This document shows positions 52,031 through 61,345 of a stretch of DNA of 64,000 nt, one piece after another. The notes beneath the pieces were generated by a model. It saw only the letters and a list, made by a program, of their open reading frames with translations. It did not search any database and was not told the origin of the DNA. The stretch spans positions 2,294,001-2,358,000 of the forward strand of contig NZ_CP117523.1 of assembly GCF_036812735.1 (NCBI RefSeq), in the 5' to 3' direction. The position numbers and the translations under genes were made by a program. The stretch's first letter is position 1; each line of letters starts with the position of its first letter. This DNA is from Terrisporobacter glycolicus ATCC 14880 = DSM 1288 (lineage in GTDB: Bacteria > Bacillota > Clostridia > Peptostreptococcales > Peptostreptococcaceae).

Positions 52031-52987
52031 TTAAAAATCTGTAGCTATTACAGTTAACATTATTTCATCGCCTAAATCTTCTCTAACAGAAGTACCAAAT
52101 ATAATGTTAGCCTCTGGGTCACATAATTCCGTTACTAAATTTGATGCATCATTAACTTCAAATAATGTTAAGTCTCCTCCACTGGCAATATTAAGTAATA
52201 TGCCTTTTGCACCTGTTATTGCAGTTTCAAGAAGAGGTGATTCTACAGCTTCTTTAGCAGCTTCAATTGCCCTATTCTCTCCACTAGCTGTACCTATACC
52301 TATATAAGCTAATCCTTTATCCTTCATTATTGAACTAACATCAGCAAAATCTAAGTTTATAAGTCCTGGCATTTTTATTAAGTCAGATATTGATTGTATT
52401 CCTTGCTTTAATACATTATCTGCCATAGAAAATGCGTCCATCATTGATGTATTTTGAGACACTATTTGTAACAACTTATCATTTGGTACAGTTATTAATG
52501 TATCAACACTTTCTTGAAGATTTTTTATTCCTTCATCAGCGTTATTTTTTCTAACTCTGCCTTCAAATCCAAAAGGTTTTGTAACAACACCTATTGTAAG
52601 AATTCCCATTTCTTTTGCAATGTTTGCAACTATTGGCGCAGCACCTGTTCCAGTACCTCCACCCATACCTGCAGTTACAAATACTATATCTGTACCTTCA
52701 AGCTCGTTTATTATTTGAGTTCTACTTTCTTTAGCTGCATCTTTACCTACTTGTGGTTTTGCCCCAGCACCTAAACCTCTAGTTATTTTTTCACCTATTT
52801 GAATTTGCTTGTTTGCCATTGAAGAAAATAATGCTTGTTTATCAGTATTTACAGAAATAAAGTCTATTCCTTTTACTCCTTCACTAATCATTCTGTTGAC
52901 AGCGTTGTTTCCTCCGCCGCCAATACCCATAACCTTTATTACAACATCATCGTTATCAAGCTCTATATTAATTCTGTTTTCGCTCAT
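52031..52987 (-). CDS. ftsZ: FtsZ-type cell division GTPase lacking the C-terminal tail
   Basis: 318 aa. The GTPase core is complete: the N-terminal [13 protein letters not shown] loop, the tubulin signature GGGTGTG (109-115), and the T7 synergy loop NLDFAD (near 205) with both catalytic acids. It ends at TVIATDF, where other FtsZ proteins enter the C-terminal linker and the short conserved peptide that binds FtsA, ZapA or SepF. It should still polymerise but could not bind these partners. It is not near ftsA, ylm or sporulation sigma genes, where the main ftsZ usually sits, so it is probably a second copy. A terminator follows the gene. Confidence 0.9.
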   Translation of the reverse strand: MSENRINIELDNDDVVIKVMGIGGGGNNAVNRMISEGVKGIDFISVNTDKQALFSSMANKQIQIGEKITRGLGAGAKPQVGKDAAKESRTQIINELEGTDIVFVTAGMGGGTGTGAAPIVANIAKEMGILTIGVVTKPFGFEGRVRKNNADEGIKNLQESVDTLITVPNDKLLQIVSQNTSMMDAFSMADNVLKQGIQSISDLIKMPGLINLDFADVSSIMKDKGLAYIGIGTASGENRAIEAAKEAVESPLLETAITGAKGILLNIASGGDLTLFEVNDASNLVTELCDPEANIIFGTSVREDLGDEIMLTVIATDF

Positions 52988-53194
52988 TATTCTACCCTTC
53001 CTACTTAATAATTTTTTCTAAATTTTTATTCATAAGCCTTTGAATAATAAAATGCCTTTGCATACACCATTTAATTATACTAAATATTTCACCACATTTA
53101 TATCGAATTTTGTAAAAATATCATTATTTTCCATGTATTTCAATTAAAATTTGTATGATATATAATTTAATTTTCTAAATCATCACAATAAAAA

Positions 53195-53221
53195 GAGATG
53201 TTGGTTTAAACTCAACATCTC
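53195..53221 (-). terminator. Terminator of the C_GCAxxG_C_C gene
   Basis: AGATGTTG and CAACATCT around a 10-base loop. On the minus strand it is followed by CTTTTTATT. Confidence 0.85.
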
Positions 53222-53228
53222 CATAATT

Positions 53229-53660
53229 TTATAATATTTCATCTAATATATTTATTGCTTCTTTAACTAAACATGGGCAAAATTCTAATAATTTTCCACT
53301 TGCAAAAACTTTTTCTTTCTCTTCAGGTATTGATATATCATATTCTAATAATTCTTTACACATACATGAACCAAACTTTTCAGAAAATTCATGTCTAAAT
53401 TGTAAAGTTTTAGCAGTACATAAATCTTTACTTACTTTTAAATCTGATTCTTCATAATATCCATATTTTAATCCTATTGCTATTACAGCTGCAACAACAG
53501 CACCGCAACTATCTCCTGAAAACATACCACCGCCTAATCCAGAAGTAATCTTTAATGCCATTTCTTCATCCAAGTTTAATTTTTCTGCATAATATGTAAG
53601 TACAACTTGTCCACAATTATAACCTTGTTCAAATAAATTTTTTATTTCTAATTCATTCAT
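53229..53660 (-). CDS. C_GCAxxG_C_C family redox protein
   Basis: 143 aa. The cysteine pattern that names the family is present: NCGQ near residue 16, GDSCGAVVAA near 50, FGSCMCKEL near 93 and FCPCLV near 127. The Cys residues may bind a cluster or act in redox exchange; the function is not established. It resembles family members in other Clostridia. I use ATG 53660, 8 bases after AGGAGGG; the ATG two codons earlier is 1 base away. It is a single-gene unit. Confidence 0.88.
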   Translation of the reverse strand: MNELEIKNLFEQGYNCGQVVLTYYAEKLNLDEEMALKITSGLGGGMFSGDSCGAVVAAVIAIGLKYGYYEESDLKVSKDLCTAKTLQFRHEFSEKFGSCMCKELLEYDISIPEEKEKVFASGKLLEFCPCLVKEAINILDEIL

Positions 53661-53929
53661 TTTCATTCCCTCCTATTGCTATGATTATATATCGTTTAAA
53701 CTAATTTATAAATAGTAATATTCTAAGTGATTATCTTTCTATATGATAAAACAAAATCGAATATTATTTTTTTAAAGTCTATTTCCATTACATATTCTAA
53801 TTATCAGATTCATTACTTGAATTTTACAATCCAACTTATGATATATTTTCCTATAATTAATGAATATTTACCAGCATTTTATGATAATATGTTAAATAGT
53901 TAATATAACATGAAAAGAGGTATAAGCAT

Positions 53930-54646
53930 ATGAAGTATAATAATAAAGAAAAAATAAACAAAAAAATTGCGCCTTGGGATAGGCCTCTTTTTTTAATGAT
54001 AATAACCTTTATTGCAGGTTATGTGAATGCCTATACATACATTACAAGAAATGGTATTTTGGCCAATATGCACACTGCAAATATGTCTACATTTGGAATT
54101 AGTATTGCCCTTGGTCAATGGCAAAGAGCCCTAAATCACTTTATTCCCATAGTTGCATGTATACTTGGCGCTGCATTTAGTGAATTTATTAAATCTCTAA
54201 TTATAAAAAAGAAATACAAAGGTGATTGGAGAAAAATGGCCCTTGTTTTAGAATCTATGGCATTGTTTTGTATTGGTTTATTGCCTAAATATGTACCAGA
54301 TTATATTGTTACTAATCTTGTTTCTTTTTTCATGGGATATTTATTATGTCTGTTTAGAAACTGCTTTGGTATTGCATATAATACAACAATTTGTACAGGA
54401 AATCTTAGAACTGTTGGCCAATTATTTTATGGTGCATTAGATGAAAAGAGTAAAGATTCTCTTGTGAAACTACTTACTTTTACAGTTCTTACATTTTCTT
54501 TTGCCCTAGGTGCCATACCTGGGACTATAATTTCTATTGCTGTAAGTACTAAATCTGTGTGGGTTTGCAGTTTTTTATTATTATCACTAGTACTCTGGAT
54601 GTCTAAGTTTGAATCAGATAGTAAATTACCAAATAATAACAAATAA
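53930..54646 (+). CDS. DUF1275 (YoaK) family membrane protein
   Basis: 238 aa with six membrane helices. The family stretch FIAGYVNAYTYI near residue 28, HTANMSTFGI near 50 and CTGNLRTVGQ near 160 are present. The function of DUF1275 is unknown; it is presumed to be a small transporter. The RBS is GAGG before ATG 53930. It is a single-gene unit ending in a terminator shared with the gene opposite. Confidence 0.85.
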   Translation: MKYNNKEKINKKIAPWDRPLFLMIITFIAGYVNAYTYITRNGILANMHTANMSTFGISIALGQWQRALNHFIPIVACILGAAFSEFIKSLIIKKKYKGDWRKMALVLESMALFCIGLLPKYVPDYIVTNLVSFFMGYLLCLFRNCFGIAYNTTICTGNLRTVGQLFYGALDEKSKDSLVKLLTFTVLTFSFALGAIPGTIISIAVSTKSVWVCSFLLLSLVLWMSKFESDSKLPNNNK

Positions 54647-54701
54647 CTTATTCTTTATTAATTGTTAAGATACCATTTATTTTATAGTGAACTTAAACTA
54701 C

Positions 54702-54734
54702 AAAAGCTACTGACTTTAAATCAGTAGCTTTTTT
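54702..54734. terminator. Bidirectional terminator
   Basis: AAAAGCTACTGA (54702-54713) and TCAGTAGCTTTT (54721-54732), perfect 12-bp arms, between convergent genes. Confidence 0.9.
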
Positions 54735-54740
54735 AAGTTA

Positions 54741-55904
54741 TTAATTATTTAAAAGTTTTTCCTTAATCATTTCTATATCATCTTCGTTATATTTCAACTG
54801 TGAAATACTAAAAGTAATAATAGCATTATCATAAACAATTATTTTTTTATCGAAAAAATGTGAAACATAGACTTCCTTTGCTCCCCATTTTCTTTCTTCT
54901 ATATCATCTTTTTTATAATCACTAACAAATTCATCATATTCTTTTAAAGTACATTCTAATGCTATTTCTAAAATTTTATCATATTTACTTTTAACTACTG
55001 TATAATAAAGTTCCCCCTTAGATTCTTCAATATTCTCATAATCATAACTTTTTGTCTCTTCGTCATAAATTTTCTTTTTATCTTCTGTATAAATATAATC
55101 AGAACAATCTATATAGGTTCCCAAAGGTGATGAAGAATAATTTTTATAAATTTCTCTTTTCCCTGTAATACTTTGATCAAAATCTTCCAAAGATAATGGT
55201 ATCTCATCATTTGCATCTCTATTTAAGGAATCCGAATCACTGATTATTGCAGCAAATCCAGTAATAATTAAAAAAGCTGTCACAAAAGTTCCTATTTTTT
55301 TAACTAAACATTTTTGTTTAAAATTCTTTTTGATATTTACTTCTAAGCCCTTATTTTTAACAACAACTTTATATTTTTTAAACTTAATAATAAAAGAAAT
55401 AACATTTAAAATTATAAGTAATATAAATGAAATAACAAAAGATATGGTACTCATACTTGTTAGCAAAGCTATTAATCCATCTCCAGTTAAAGATATTATA
55501 TATATATTTATAGCTAAGATAATTAAACCAAAGATAAAATAATAATATTCTTTAAATACATTTCTAAATTTCAATTCTTGTCGTGGAAGATTTTTAGTGT
55601 CTGAATTATTAATAAATATTTGAAAAGTTTCATTACCACATATATAGTCTAAATTATTTTCTTTATATAAATTTATATAATCTGATTTTAGTGCATATTG
55701 ATCTTTTATCATTTCATGTTTTGTATTATCTACAAAGAAATTTATCAACTTAGGCTCTATTTTATCAAAAGTCAAACTCATAGCACTTATTTTCTTTATC
55801 ATCCATCCATTTTGTGCTTTTTCACTTAAATATTCTTCTAAAAATTCTGCATCTAAAATATCAAAATAATTATATTTTTTCATTTTGCTTTTCCCAATTA
55901 ACAT
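54741..55904 (-). CDS. DUF2812 domain membrane protein
   Basis: 387 aa. The N-terminal ~90 residues (YNYFDILDAEFLEEYLSEKAQNGWMI) are a DUF2812 domain. Two helices follow (about 120-140 and 150-175), then a third (about 205-225), and an outer domain of about 150 residues. DUF2812 proteins are often under PadR control beside HAAS proteins, but no PadR gene is next to this one. It follows the CPBP protease gene by 18 bp, so the two are co-transcribed. GGGGGAG precedes ATG 55904. Confidence 0.8.
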   Translation of the reverse strand: MLIGKSKMKKYNYFDILDAEFLEEYLSEKAQNGWMIKKISAMSLTFDKIEPKLINFFVDNTKHEMIKDQYALKSDYINLYKENNLDYICGNETFQIFINNSDTKNLPRQELKFRNVFKEYYYFIFGLIILAINIYIISLTGDGLIALLTSMSTISFVISFILLIILNVISFIIKFKKYKVVVKNKGLEVNIKKNFKQKCLVKKIGTFVTAFLIITGFAAIISDSDSLNRDANDEIPLSLEDFDQSITGKREIYKNYSSSPLGTYIDCSDYIYTEDKKKIYDEETKSYDYENIEESKGELYYTVVKSKYDKILEIALECTLKEYDEFVSDYKKDDIEERKWGAKEVYVSHFFDKKIIVYDNAIITFSISQLKYNEDDIEMIKEKLLNN

Positions 55905-55922
55905 GAATCTCCCCCTATTTTC

Positions 55923-56834
55923 CTACTTGGTAAAATATCCTTTCTTATCAAGTATAAAAACTATAGCTATAGAAGAAATCAAAACAAAGGTAGCTATAAG
56001 TCCGGCTTCTGGCCCAAAGGATCCACCACTAATAACATCACTTCCCACTAAATTTAAATCAACAATACTAGAAACACCCACATTTAGTCCACTGACTTCA
56101 AATCCAAATATATTACCTTGAGCAAAATTCCATGCTGAATGCATACCACAAACTGCCCAAAGATCATTAGTTTTTGTAACATAAATACCATAAAAAAGTC
56201 CTACTAAAATAATATTTATTACGGCAACGTAGTTAACATCTGGATTGAATAAATGCATAAATCCAAATATGGTAGAAGAAAGAATTAATGCAAAAGCTTT
56301 ATTATATCTAGCAGCTAAAACATTCATTAGCCATCCTCTAGTTACTATTTCCTCCGTTGCCCCTTGAATAATCCAACCAATTAATATGAACATTACACCA
56401 CCAATTGCGGACATACCGATAGGCTGAATAGGATTTTTTTCCACTGAAATACATCCAAATAAATACAGTATTAAAACCACAATAGACATCATAACAATAC
56501 CAATTATGAAACCTTTTATGTATTTTTTAAGCCAACTATCTTTGTTAAATCCAAGTGTGGAAATACTCCTTTTTTCAATATGTTTAACTCTTACAAATAC
56601 TAGAAGTGATATAAATACAAATGAGCCTAATTGAATAAATAGTTCTAATATCTTTAGATATGATGATAGATTATGTGAGAAAGATAAAATTATATACAAT
56701 GGAATTATACAAATTCCACCTATAATTTGACCTACAGTAATAAATAAAAAAGCCAAAATTGTTGCCCAAATAAAATTAGGCAACTTTTTACTTCCTTTGG
56801 CTAAAGTAACAAGATCTTCTTTTTTTGAATACAT
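55923..56834 (-). CDS. CPBP family intramembrane metalloprotease
   Basis: 303 aa with about eight membrane helices. The CPBP (Abi/CAAX protease) motifs are present: EEIVTRG (EExxxR, near residue 167), the FGFMHLF motif (FxxxH, near 192) and HSAWNF near 233. They bind the catalytic zinc in the membrane. Family members process prenylated proteins in eukaryotes; in bacteria they are linked to bacteriocin self-immunity and membrane protein turnover. It is the second gene in a run rtcB-CPBP-DUF2812 on the minus strand, 20 bp after rtcB. GGGGG precedes ATG 56834. Confidence 0.87.
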   Translation of the reverse strand: MYSKKEDLVTLAKGSKKLPNFIWATILAFLFITVGQIIGGICIIPLYIILSFSHNLSSYLKILELFIQLGSFVFISLLVFVRVKHIEKRSISTLGFNKDSWLKKYIKGFIIGIVMMSIVVLILYLFGCISVEKNPIQPIGMSAIGGVMFILIGWIIQGATEEIVTRGWLMNVLAARYNKAFALILSSTIFGFMHLFNPDVNYVAVINIILVGLFYGIYVTKTNDLWAVCGMHSAWNFAQGNIFGFEVSGLNVGVSSIVDLNLVGSDVISGGSFGPEAGLIATFVLISSIAIVFILDKKGYFTK

Positions 56835-56853
56835 AATACCCCCTAAGACATTG

Positions 56854-58074
56854 CTATTTTGATTTGAAATTATATATTGGTTTAATTACATCAATTATAT
56901 CTACTGTATCACCAACAAATTTTAAAATATCCTCTATCGGTTTATATGCCATTGGTGCTTCATCTATAGTTTCTTCACATACAGAAGTAGTCCAAATATC
57001 TTTCATAGTTTTCTCAAAGTCATTGATATTTAACTTTGCCTTTGCTTCTGTTCTACTCATAAGTCTTCCAGCTCCATGTGGTGCTGAAAAATTCCAATCT
57101 TCATTTCCTTTTCCTATGGCAAGTATACTGCCGTCTCTCATATTTATTGGGATAAGTAGCTTTTCTCCTCCATAAGATGATATGCTTCCCTTTCTTATTA
57201 TATTATCTTTGAAATTTATATAATTGTGAGTTGTATGGAAGTGACTAAAATCATCAACACTTTTATTTATTAATTTATTTAAAATTATATTTGCCATAAC
57301 TTCTCTATTTATCTCAGCGTACTCCTGACAAATTTTCATATCATGCAAATATTCTTCTCTATATTTTCCACTTAAAAAACACAACTCTTTAGGATATTTC
57401 GGTTTTAAGCCTTCATATTTTTTTATTAACTTTTTCAGTTCATTTTGAATTTCTTTTCTTCTTCCTTGTTCCTTAAATGTTTTAATTAATTCTTCTTTTT
57501 CTTCATAAAACTTTTCTTTACCACTACATAACTCTACTGCCAAAGTTTGATAGTATTCTGCAACTTGTTTTCCTAAATTTCTACTACCAGAATGTATTAC
57601 TAAGTATTTATTTTTGTTCTTATCTTCATCAACTTCAATAAAATGGTTCCCCCCACCTAAAGTTCCTATACTTCTTTCTATCCATTTGCTTTTTTTTAGT
57701 TCTCTATAACAATATAAATCTTGTAATTTTGTAAAATTATATTTTTTACCTTCGTGAACGTCCTTACCAGAAGGTACATATTGATTAATAATATTATCTA
57801 GCTCATCTAAAGGAAAATCTATTTTCCCTAGTTCTACAGTAAACATTCCACATCCAATATCCACACCTACTATATTAGGTATGACCATGTCCCCAAGCTT
57901 AGCAGTAAATCCAATAACACATCCTGCTCCTGCATGAGCATCTGGCATTATTCTTATTTTGCCATTTTTCACAAATTCTTGGTCACAAAGTTCTTTTATT
58001 TGCTCCCTTGATTTTTCATCAATCTTATCAGCAAATATTTTAGCCGTGTTATATTTTCCCCTTACTTCTATCAT
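56854..58074 (-). CDS. rtcB: RNA-splicing ligase RtcB
   Basis: 406 aa, matching E. coli RtcB (408). It has the Mn-binding GVDIGCGM (Cys motif), GGGNHFIEV, HSGSRNLGKQ, HTTHNY and the GMP-accepting PHGAGR near the C-terminus. The enzyme joins RNA 3'-phosphate or 2',3'-cyclic phosphate ends to 5'-OH ends using GTP. No rtcA, archease or RtcR regulator is adjacent. I choose ATG 58074, because GGTG lies 8 bases upstream; the GTG at 58083 is 1 base from the site. It is the first gene of a likely operon with CPBP and DUF2812 genes. Confidence 0.92.
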   Translation of the reverse strand: MIEVRGKYNTAKIFADKIDEKSREQIKELCDQEFVKNGKIRIMPDAHAGAGCVIGFTAKLGDMVIPNIVGVDIGCGMFTVELGKIDFPLDELDNIINQYVPSGKDVHEGKKYNFTKLQDLYCYRELKKSKWIERSIGTLGGGNHFIEVDEDKNKNKYLVIHSGSRNLGKQVAEYYQTLAVELCSGKEKFYEEKEELIKTFKEQGRRKEIQNELKKLIKKYEGLKPKYPKELCFLSGKYREEYLHDMKICQEYAEINREVMANIILNKLINKSVDDFSHFHTTHNYINFKDNIIRKGSISSYGGEKLLIPINMRDGSILAIGKGNEDWNFSAPHGAGRLMSRTEAKAKLNINDFEKTMKDIWTTSVCEETIDEAPMAYKPIEDILKFVGDTVDIIDVIKPIYNFKSK

Positions 58075-58153
58075 CCTTATCACACCCTTTTTTATATTGT
58101 AATATTATCTTATCATTTTTATTTTTATAATTGTGAATTTTTTACAAATAAAA

Positions 58154-58178
58154 TGCCATTGATTTTTCAATGGCAAAT
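58154..58178 (-). terminator. Terminator of the ECF S-component gene
   Basis: TGCCATTGA (58154-58162) and TCAATGGCA (58167-58175). On the minus strand it is followed by TTTTATTTG. Confidence 0.85.
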
Positions 58179-58212
58179 TTACTTATTTTATATGAAAGTA
58201 TAGTTATTTAAT

Positions 58213-58731
58213 TTAAGCTATTGCTTTAGATATTTCTTTATTATTCATTAATAATTTAATTAATATCGGTATAAATATCAATTGTATTAGCATGCCGGGT
58301 ATGGCAGTAGTTAAGCCTCCAACTACATACATAATTGGATTTATTTTAGGTGCCAAAGTCAAAGATACTGCGTATGCTCCTGCAATAGCAAATAATCTTC
58401 CCACTATCATGGCAGAAATTAAAGATAAATAAATTTTATTTGTTTTACTAAATACTAATCCTGAGATTAATCCGTATCCACAAAGTTCAAAAGCCATAAT
58501 TGGCATAACTGGAACTAAAGGTGGCATACCTGTTAATAATCCACTAAGCACTGGTGTAATTATTCCCACACCTGCTGCGTATATAGGTCCTAAGAAATAT
58601 CCTGCTATTAAAACTGGAATATGCATTGGTAAAAACATAGGTCCTCCCATGCTAAACATGTGAAACACCATTGGTAAAACAATACCACACGCAATAAAAA
58701 ATCCTGATAATATTAATTTTTTAGTTTTCAT
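58213..58731 (-). CDS. ECF transporter substrate-binding (S) component
   Basis: 172 aa with six hydrophobic helices. The order HIPVLIAGYFLGPIYAAGVG, then TGMPPLVPVMPIMAFEL, then YGLISG, matches the S-subunit group that binds vitamins through ECF transporters. It would capture a water-soluble vitamin or metal and dock on a shared EcfA-EcfA'-EcfT module encoded elsewhere. Which vitamin is not clear from sequence. It lies 73 bp after a methyltransferase gene on the same strand. GGGGG precedes ATG 58731. Confidence 0.82.
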   Translation of the reverse strand: MKTKKLILSGFFIACGIVLPMVFHMFSMGGPMFLPMHIPVLIAGYFLGPIYAAGVGIITPVLSGLLTGMPPLVPVMPIMAFELCGYGLISGLVFSKTNKIYLSLISAMIVGRLFAIAGAYAVSLTLAPKINPIMYVVGGLTTAIPGMLIQLIFIPILIKLLMNNKEISKAIA

Positions 58732-58803
58732 AAAATAAATCCCCCTGTTTATTAATTACAAATTTAAATAAATATAATTCCCTTGATAATTCTTTCAAGT
58801 TTT

Positions 58804-59394
58804 TTAATTCTTTTCTATAACTACATAGTACATATCATCATTTTCAAAGGCTTCAATTACCTTTAGTCCAGCATTAATAAAAACATTTTTTTGTTCATTT
58901 ATTTCCATTAATATTGATTCATGTACTCTTTCATCAGCATTTCTATGAAGATTATTTAAAAACTCTCTACTGTCTGAGTGAGCAATCATAAGTATTCCAT
59001 CTTCTTTTAAACTATTTTTCACAAGATTTGAAATAGTTTGTGTTTTATTTTCTAAATGAGGATACATGGAGTATAGAATTATTTTGTCATATTTATGTTT
59101 TAACTCTTCTTTTTCAACATTTACTAAGTCAAAATCAACATTACTCAAATGATTAAATTTACTTTTAGCAACTTCTAACATTCCTTTAGAAATATCTACA
59201 CCTTTGATTCTTCCTGTGCATACTCTTTCATTTAAAAATGGTATTAAAACTCCCGTTCCAGTACCTATGTCCAGAATTTCATCGTCTTCTTGAATTTCAA
59301 GCTTGTCCAATAAATAATTAATTTTAGATTCATCTACATTAATCATATTGTCCCATTTTTTAGCTACAGAATTAAAAAAATCTGCTTGTCCCAA
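58804..59394 (-). CDS. Class I SAM-dependent methyltransferase
   Basis: 196 aa from TTG 59394: AGGGGGG lies 6 bases upstream, whereas the frame continued upstream (59454) would run through a terminator hairpin. SAM motif I is ILDIGTGTGVLIPFL. Motif II is VKGVDISKGML, and post-I is FDLVNVEK. It looks like a small-molecule methyltransferase of the UbiE/Cmo type. It sits upstream of the ECF S component, so a shared cofactor pathway is possible but unproved. The reading frame is intact. Confidence 0.85.
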   Translation of the reverse strand: MGQADFFNSVAKKWDNMINVDESKINYLLDKLEIQEDDEILDIGTGTGVLIPFLNERVCTGRIKGVDISKGMLEVAKSKFNHLSNVDFDLVNVEKEELKHKYDKIILYSMYPHLENKTQTISNLVKNSLKEDGILMIAHSDSREFLNNLHRNADERVHESILMEINEQKNVFINAGLKVIEAFENDDMYYVVIEKN

Positions 59395-59410
59395 AATATT
59401 CCCCCCTAAC

Positions 59411-59446
59411 AAAAAAAGCCATGAAGATAAAAAACCTTCATGGCTT
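59411..59446 (-). terminator. Terminator just upstream of the methyltransferase start
   Basis: AAGCCATGAAG (59416-59426) and CTTCATGGCTT (59436-59446) with a 9-base loop, followed on the minus strand by a run of T. It ends the lipoprotein transcript (59534) or acts as an attenuator for the methyltransferase, whose ribosome site follows directly. Confidence 0.8.
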
Positions 59447-59533
59447 CGTTTCAAATTATTTTATTGACATAAGTGTAACACACTTTAATTTATTTTTCAT
59501 TAATTTTACACATTTATCATTAAATAGTAGCAA

Positions 59534-60352
59534 TTATCTAGATACTTCTCCTGTAGACTTGTCTACATACCACCATCCATAAGTCTCTCTCATTCCATTG
59601 TCATCGTAGTTATCAGCAGTCAGATGGTACCTATTTCCTATTACTTCATATACTTCAATTGTGTTTGGAGCATGACCAATTTCTTTTATAAAATAATTTT
59701 TAAGTATTTTTTTTGCCTTATCTTCAGAAATTCCATCACTATTTAAACTTTTTTCTTTCTTTTTAGCTTCCTCTTGTATTCTCTTCTCTTCTTCTTTAGC
59801 AATTTTAGCTATTTTTTCTATGGCATCTTCACAATCTTCTTTTATATTTGTTAAAGTTTCTTTTTGTGAATCATAAGACTTATTGTCTTTTATAAGTTGT
59901 AAAGCTTTATCGATATCTTTTATTGCTTTTGAGTAATTTTTATTAGAAAAATAATTTTGGGATGATTTCGTTAATTTATCAATTTTCTCATTTAATTCCT
60001 TGTCTTCTTTAACTTGCTCTTTTAAAGTTTTAGCTTCTTGAACTAAAATATCAGATCCATTTTCATAATTTATAACTCCATCTAAAAGTTCTAAGGATTG
60101 ATCAAATTCACGTTTTTCATAAGATTTTAAAGCTTTAACATATTTTTCACTTTGATTGTATAAATCAGTTGCCACCTTGTCATCTTTCTTTTCTTCCAAT
60201 GCCTTTTCAAACTCTGTTATGGCATCTTCATATTTTTTGTTTTTTAAAGCCTCATTCCCCAACTCTATGGCTTTATTGTATGCTGCATCACTTTTACACC
60301 CTACTAGTAAAAGCATACTTAATATGCATACTGATATTAATTTTTTTTTCAT
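59534..60352 (-). CDS. Lipoprotein with TPR-like helical repeats
   Basis: 272 aa with a lipobox (LLLVGC, Cys19). Residues 25-200 are helical, with TPR-like elements AYNKAIELGNEALKNKKYEDAI and FSNKNYSKAIKDIDKALQLI. A charged coiled coil (about 175-205) and a small C-terminal domain (SEDKAKKILKNYF... YGWWYVDKSTGEV) follow. The WWYVDKSTGEV ending recurs in clostridial lipoproteins. It is anchored outside the membrane and probably binds a partner protein. GAGGG precedes ATG 60352. Confidence 0.8.
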   Translation of the reverse strand: MKKKLISVCILSMLLLVGCKSDAAYNKAIELGNEALKNKKYEDAITEFEKALEEKKDDKVATDLYNQSEKYVKALKSYEKREFDQSLELLDGVINYENGSDILVQEAKTLKEQVKEDKELNEKIDKLTKSSQNYFSNKNYSKAIKDIDKALQLIKDNKSYDSQKETLTNIKEDCEDAIEKIAKIAKEEEKRIQEEAKKKEKSLNSDGISEDKAKKILKNYFIKEIGHAPNTIEVYEVIGNRYHLTADNYDDNGMRETYGWWYVDKSTGEVSR

Positions 60353-60465
60353 TTTGTATCCCTCACTTTGTATCTATATTTTGACATTGTAATTATATCA
60401 AAATATAGATTATTTTTCCATAAAGGTTTACAACTAATTGTTTTTTTATTTTTTAATATACATTT

Positions 60466-61170
60466 TTATTTTATGATACTTTTTATTTCTTTTTTAAGCT
60501 TTGGATCAAGATTCTCCTTTAAATAGACCTTTTTCCACTCTTCATTTAAAGACTTCTTCTGATCATTTGAAAAACTTTCTGAATGATACGGATTAAGAAT
60601 GTCAACCATTTCATAACTCTCAAAGTCAATATATTTACATAATTCATCTATATTTTGAATTAAAAACTTCATATTATCATATGATACAAAGCTTCCACTT
60701 CGTCCATATTTTGAAAGGTAACTACTTATTTGATAGTCTTCATTTGTTGCTTTAAAATATGCACCTGAAGCATCCATTGTTTCATTACTATCATTTACAT
60801 ATCTAACAAGCTGAATTTCTCTTATTAATTTATCTTTTTCTGTTAAATCCTTATATCTGTGGTTTATGTATCCAACTAGCCCAGGGCTCCAATCAGGATC
60901 TAAAATATAACGTTTACGTTCTTTAATTTCATCTTTCGTATATCCACATCCTTTGAGGCTCTCTAAGTTTTTATCAATTTCTTTATCTCTAATTTCTGTT
61001 AATTCTTTAATACTCAAATCATCTAAATTTTCAGGTGATTTTTTTTCATTAGATACCTCAGGTATTTTCGTTATTTTTTCATTATCATTTTTATTTGCAA
61101 ATACAAATACAATTGTTGATATACCTAAAGTAGCTAAAACTAAAATTAAGCCTATTTTTTTCTTAAACAT
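60466..61170 (-). CDS. Exported or membrane-anchored protein of unknown function
   Basis: 234 aa from ATG 61170, with AAGGGGTG upstream; earlier starts run through that site. One hydrophobic helix near the N-terminus (MFKKKIGLILVLATLG) acts as anchor or signal. The rest is soluble, acidic and helical, with no motif I recognise (LKGCGYTKDEIKERKRYIL, FKATNEDYQISSYLSKYG). It lies between two other single-gene units. Confidence 0.65.
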   Translation of the reverse strand: MFKKKIGLILVLATLGISTIVFVFANKNDNEKITKIPEVSNEKKSPENLDDLSIKELTEIRDKEIDKNLESLKGCGYTKDEIKERKRYILDPDWSPGLVGYINHRYKDLTEKDKLIREIQLVRYVNDSNETMDASGAYFKATNEDYQISSYLSKYGRSGSFVSYDNMKFLIQNIDELCKYIDFESYEMVDILNPYHSESFSNDQKKSLNEEWKKVYLKENLDPKLKKEIKSIIK

Positions 61171-61283
61171 TTCTATTTTCACCCCTTCTAAAACCAATTA
61201 TATCAAACCAATAATTAATGTAAATAAATGGTAAACAATTATATTCTTTCAATATCTTAAGCTTAATTTATTTTCAAATGAAA

Positions 61284-61324
61284 AAAGTAGTTACTAACAA
61301 ATATTTTATAGTAACTACTTTGGT
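61284..61324 (-). terminator. Terminator of the flavoenzyme gene
   Basis: AAAGTAGTTACTA (61284-61296) and TAGTAACTACTTT (61309-61321), perfect arms, with A and T tracts. Confidence 0.85.
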
Positions 61325-61345
61325 CTTTAATTATTTCTAATATTA

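Noticed and set aside
59394-59454. Longer methyltransferase start at TTG 59454
   Set aside because: These codons would translate a terminator hairpin; a ribosome site lies directly before TTG 59394.
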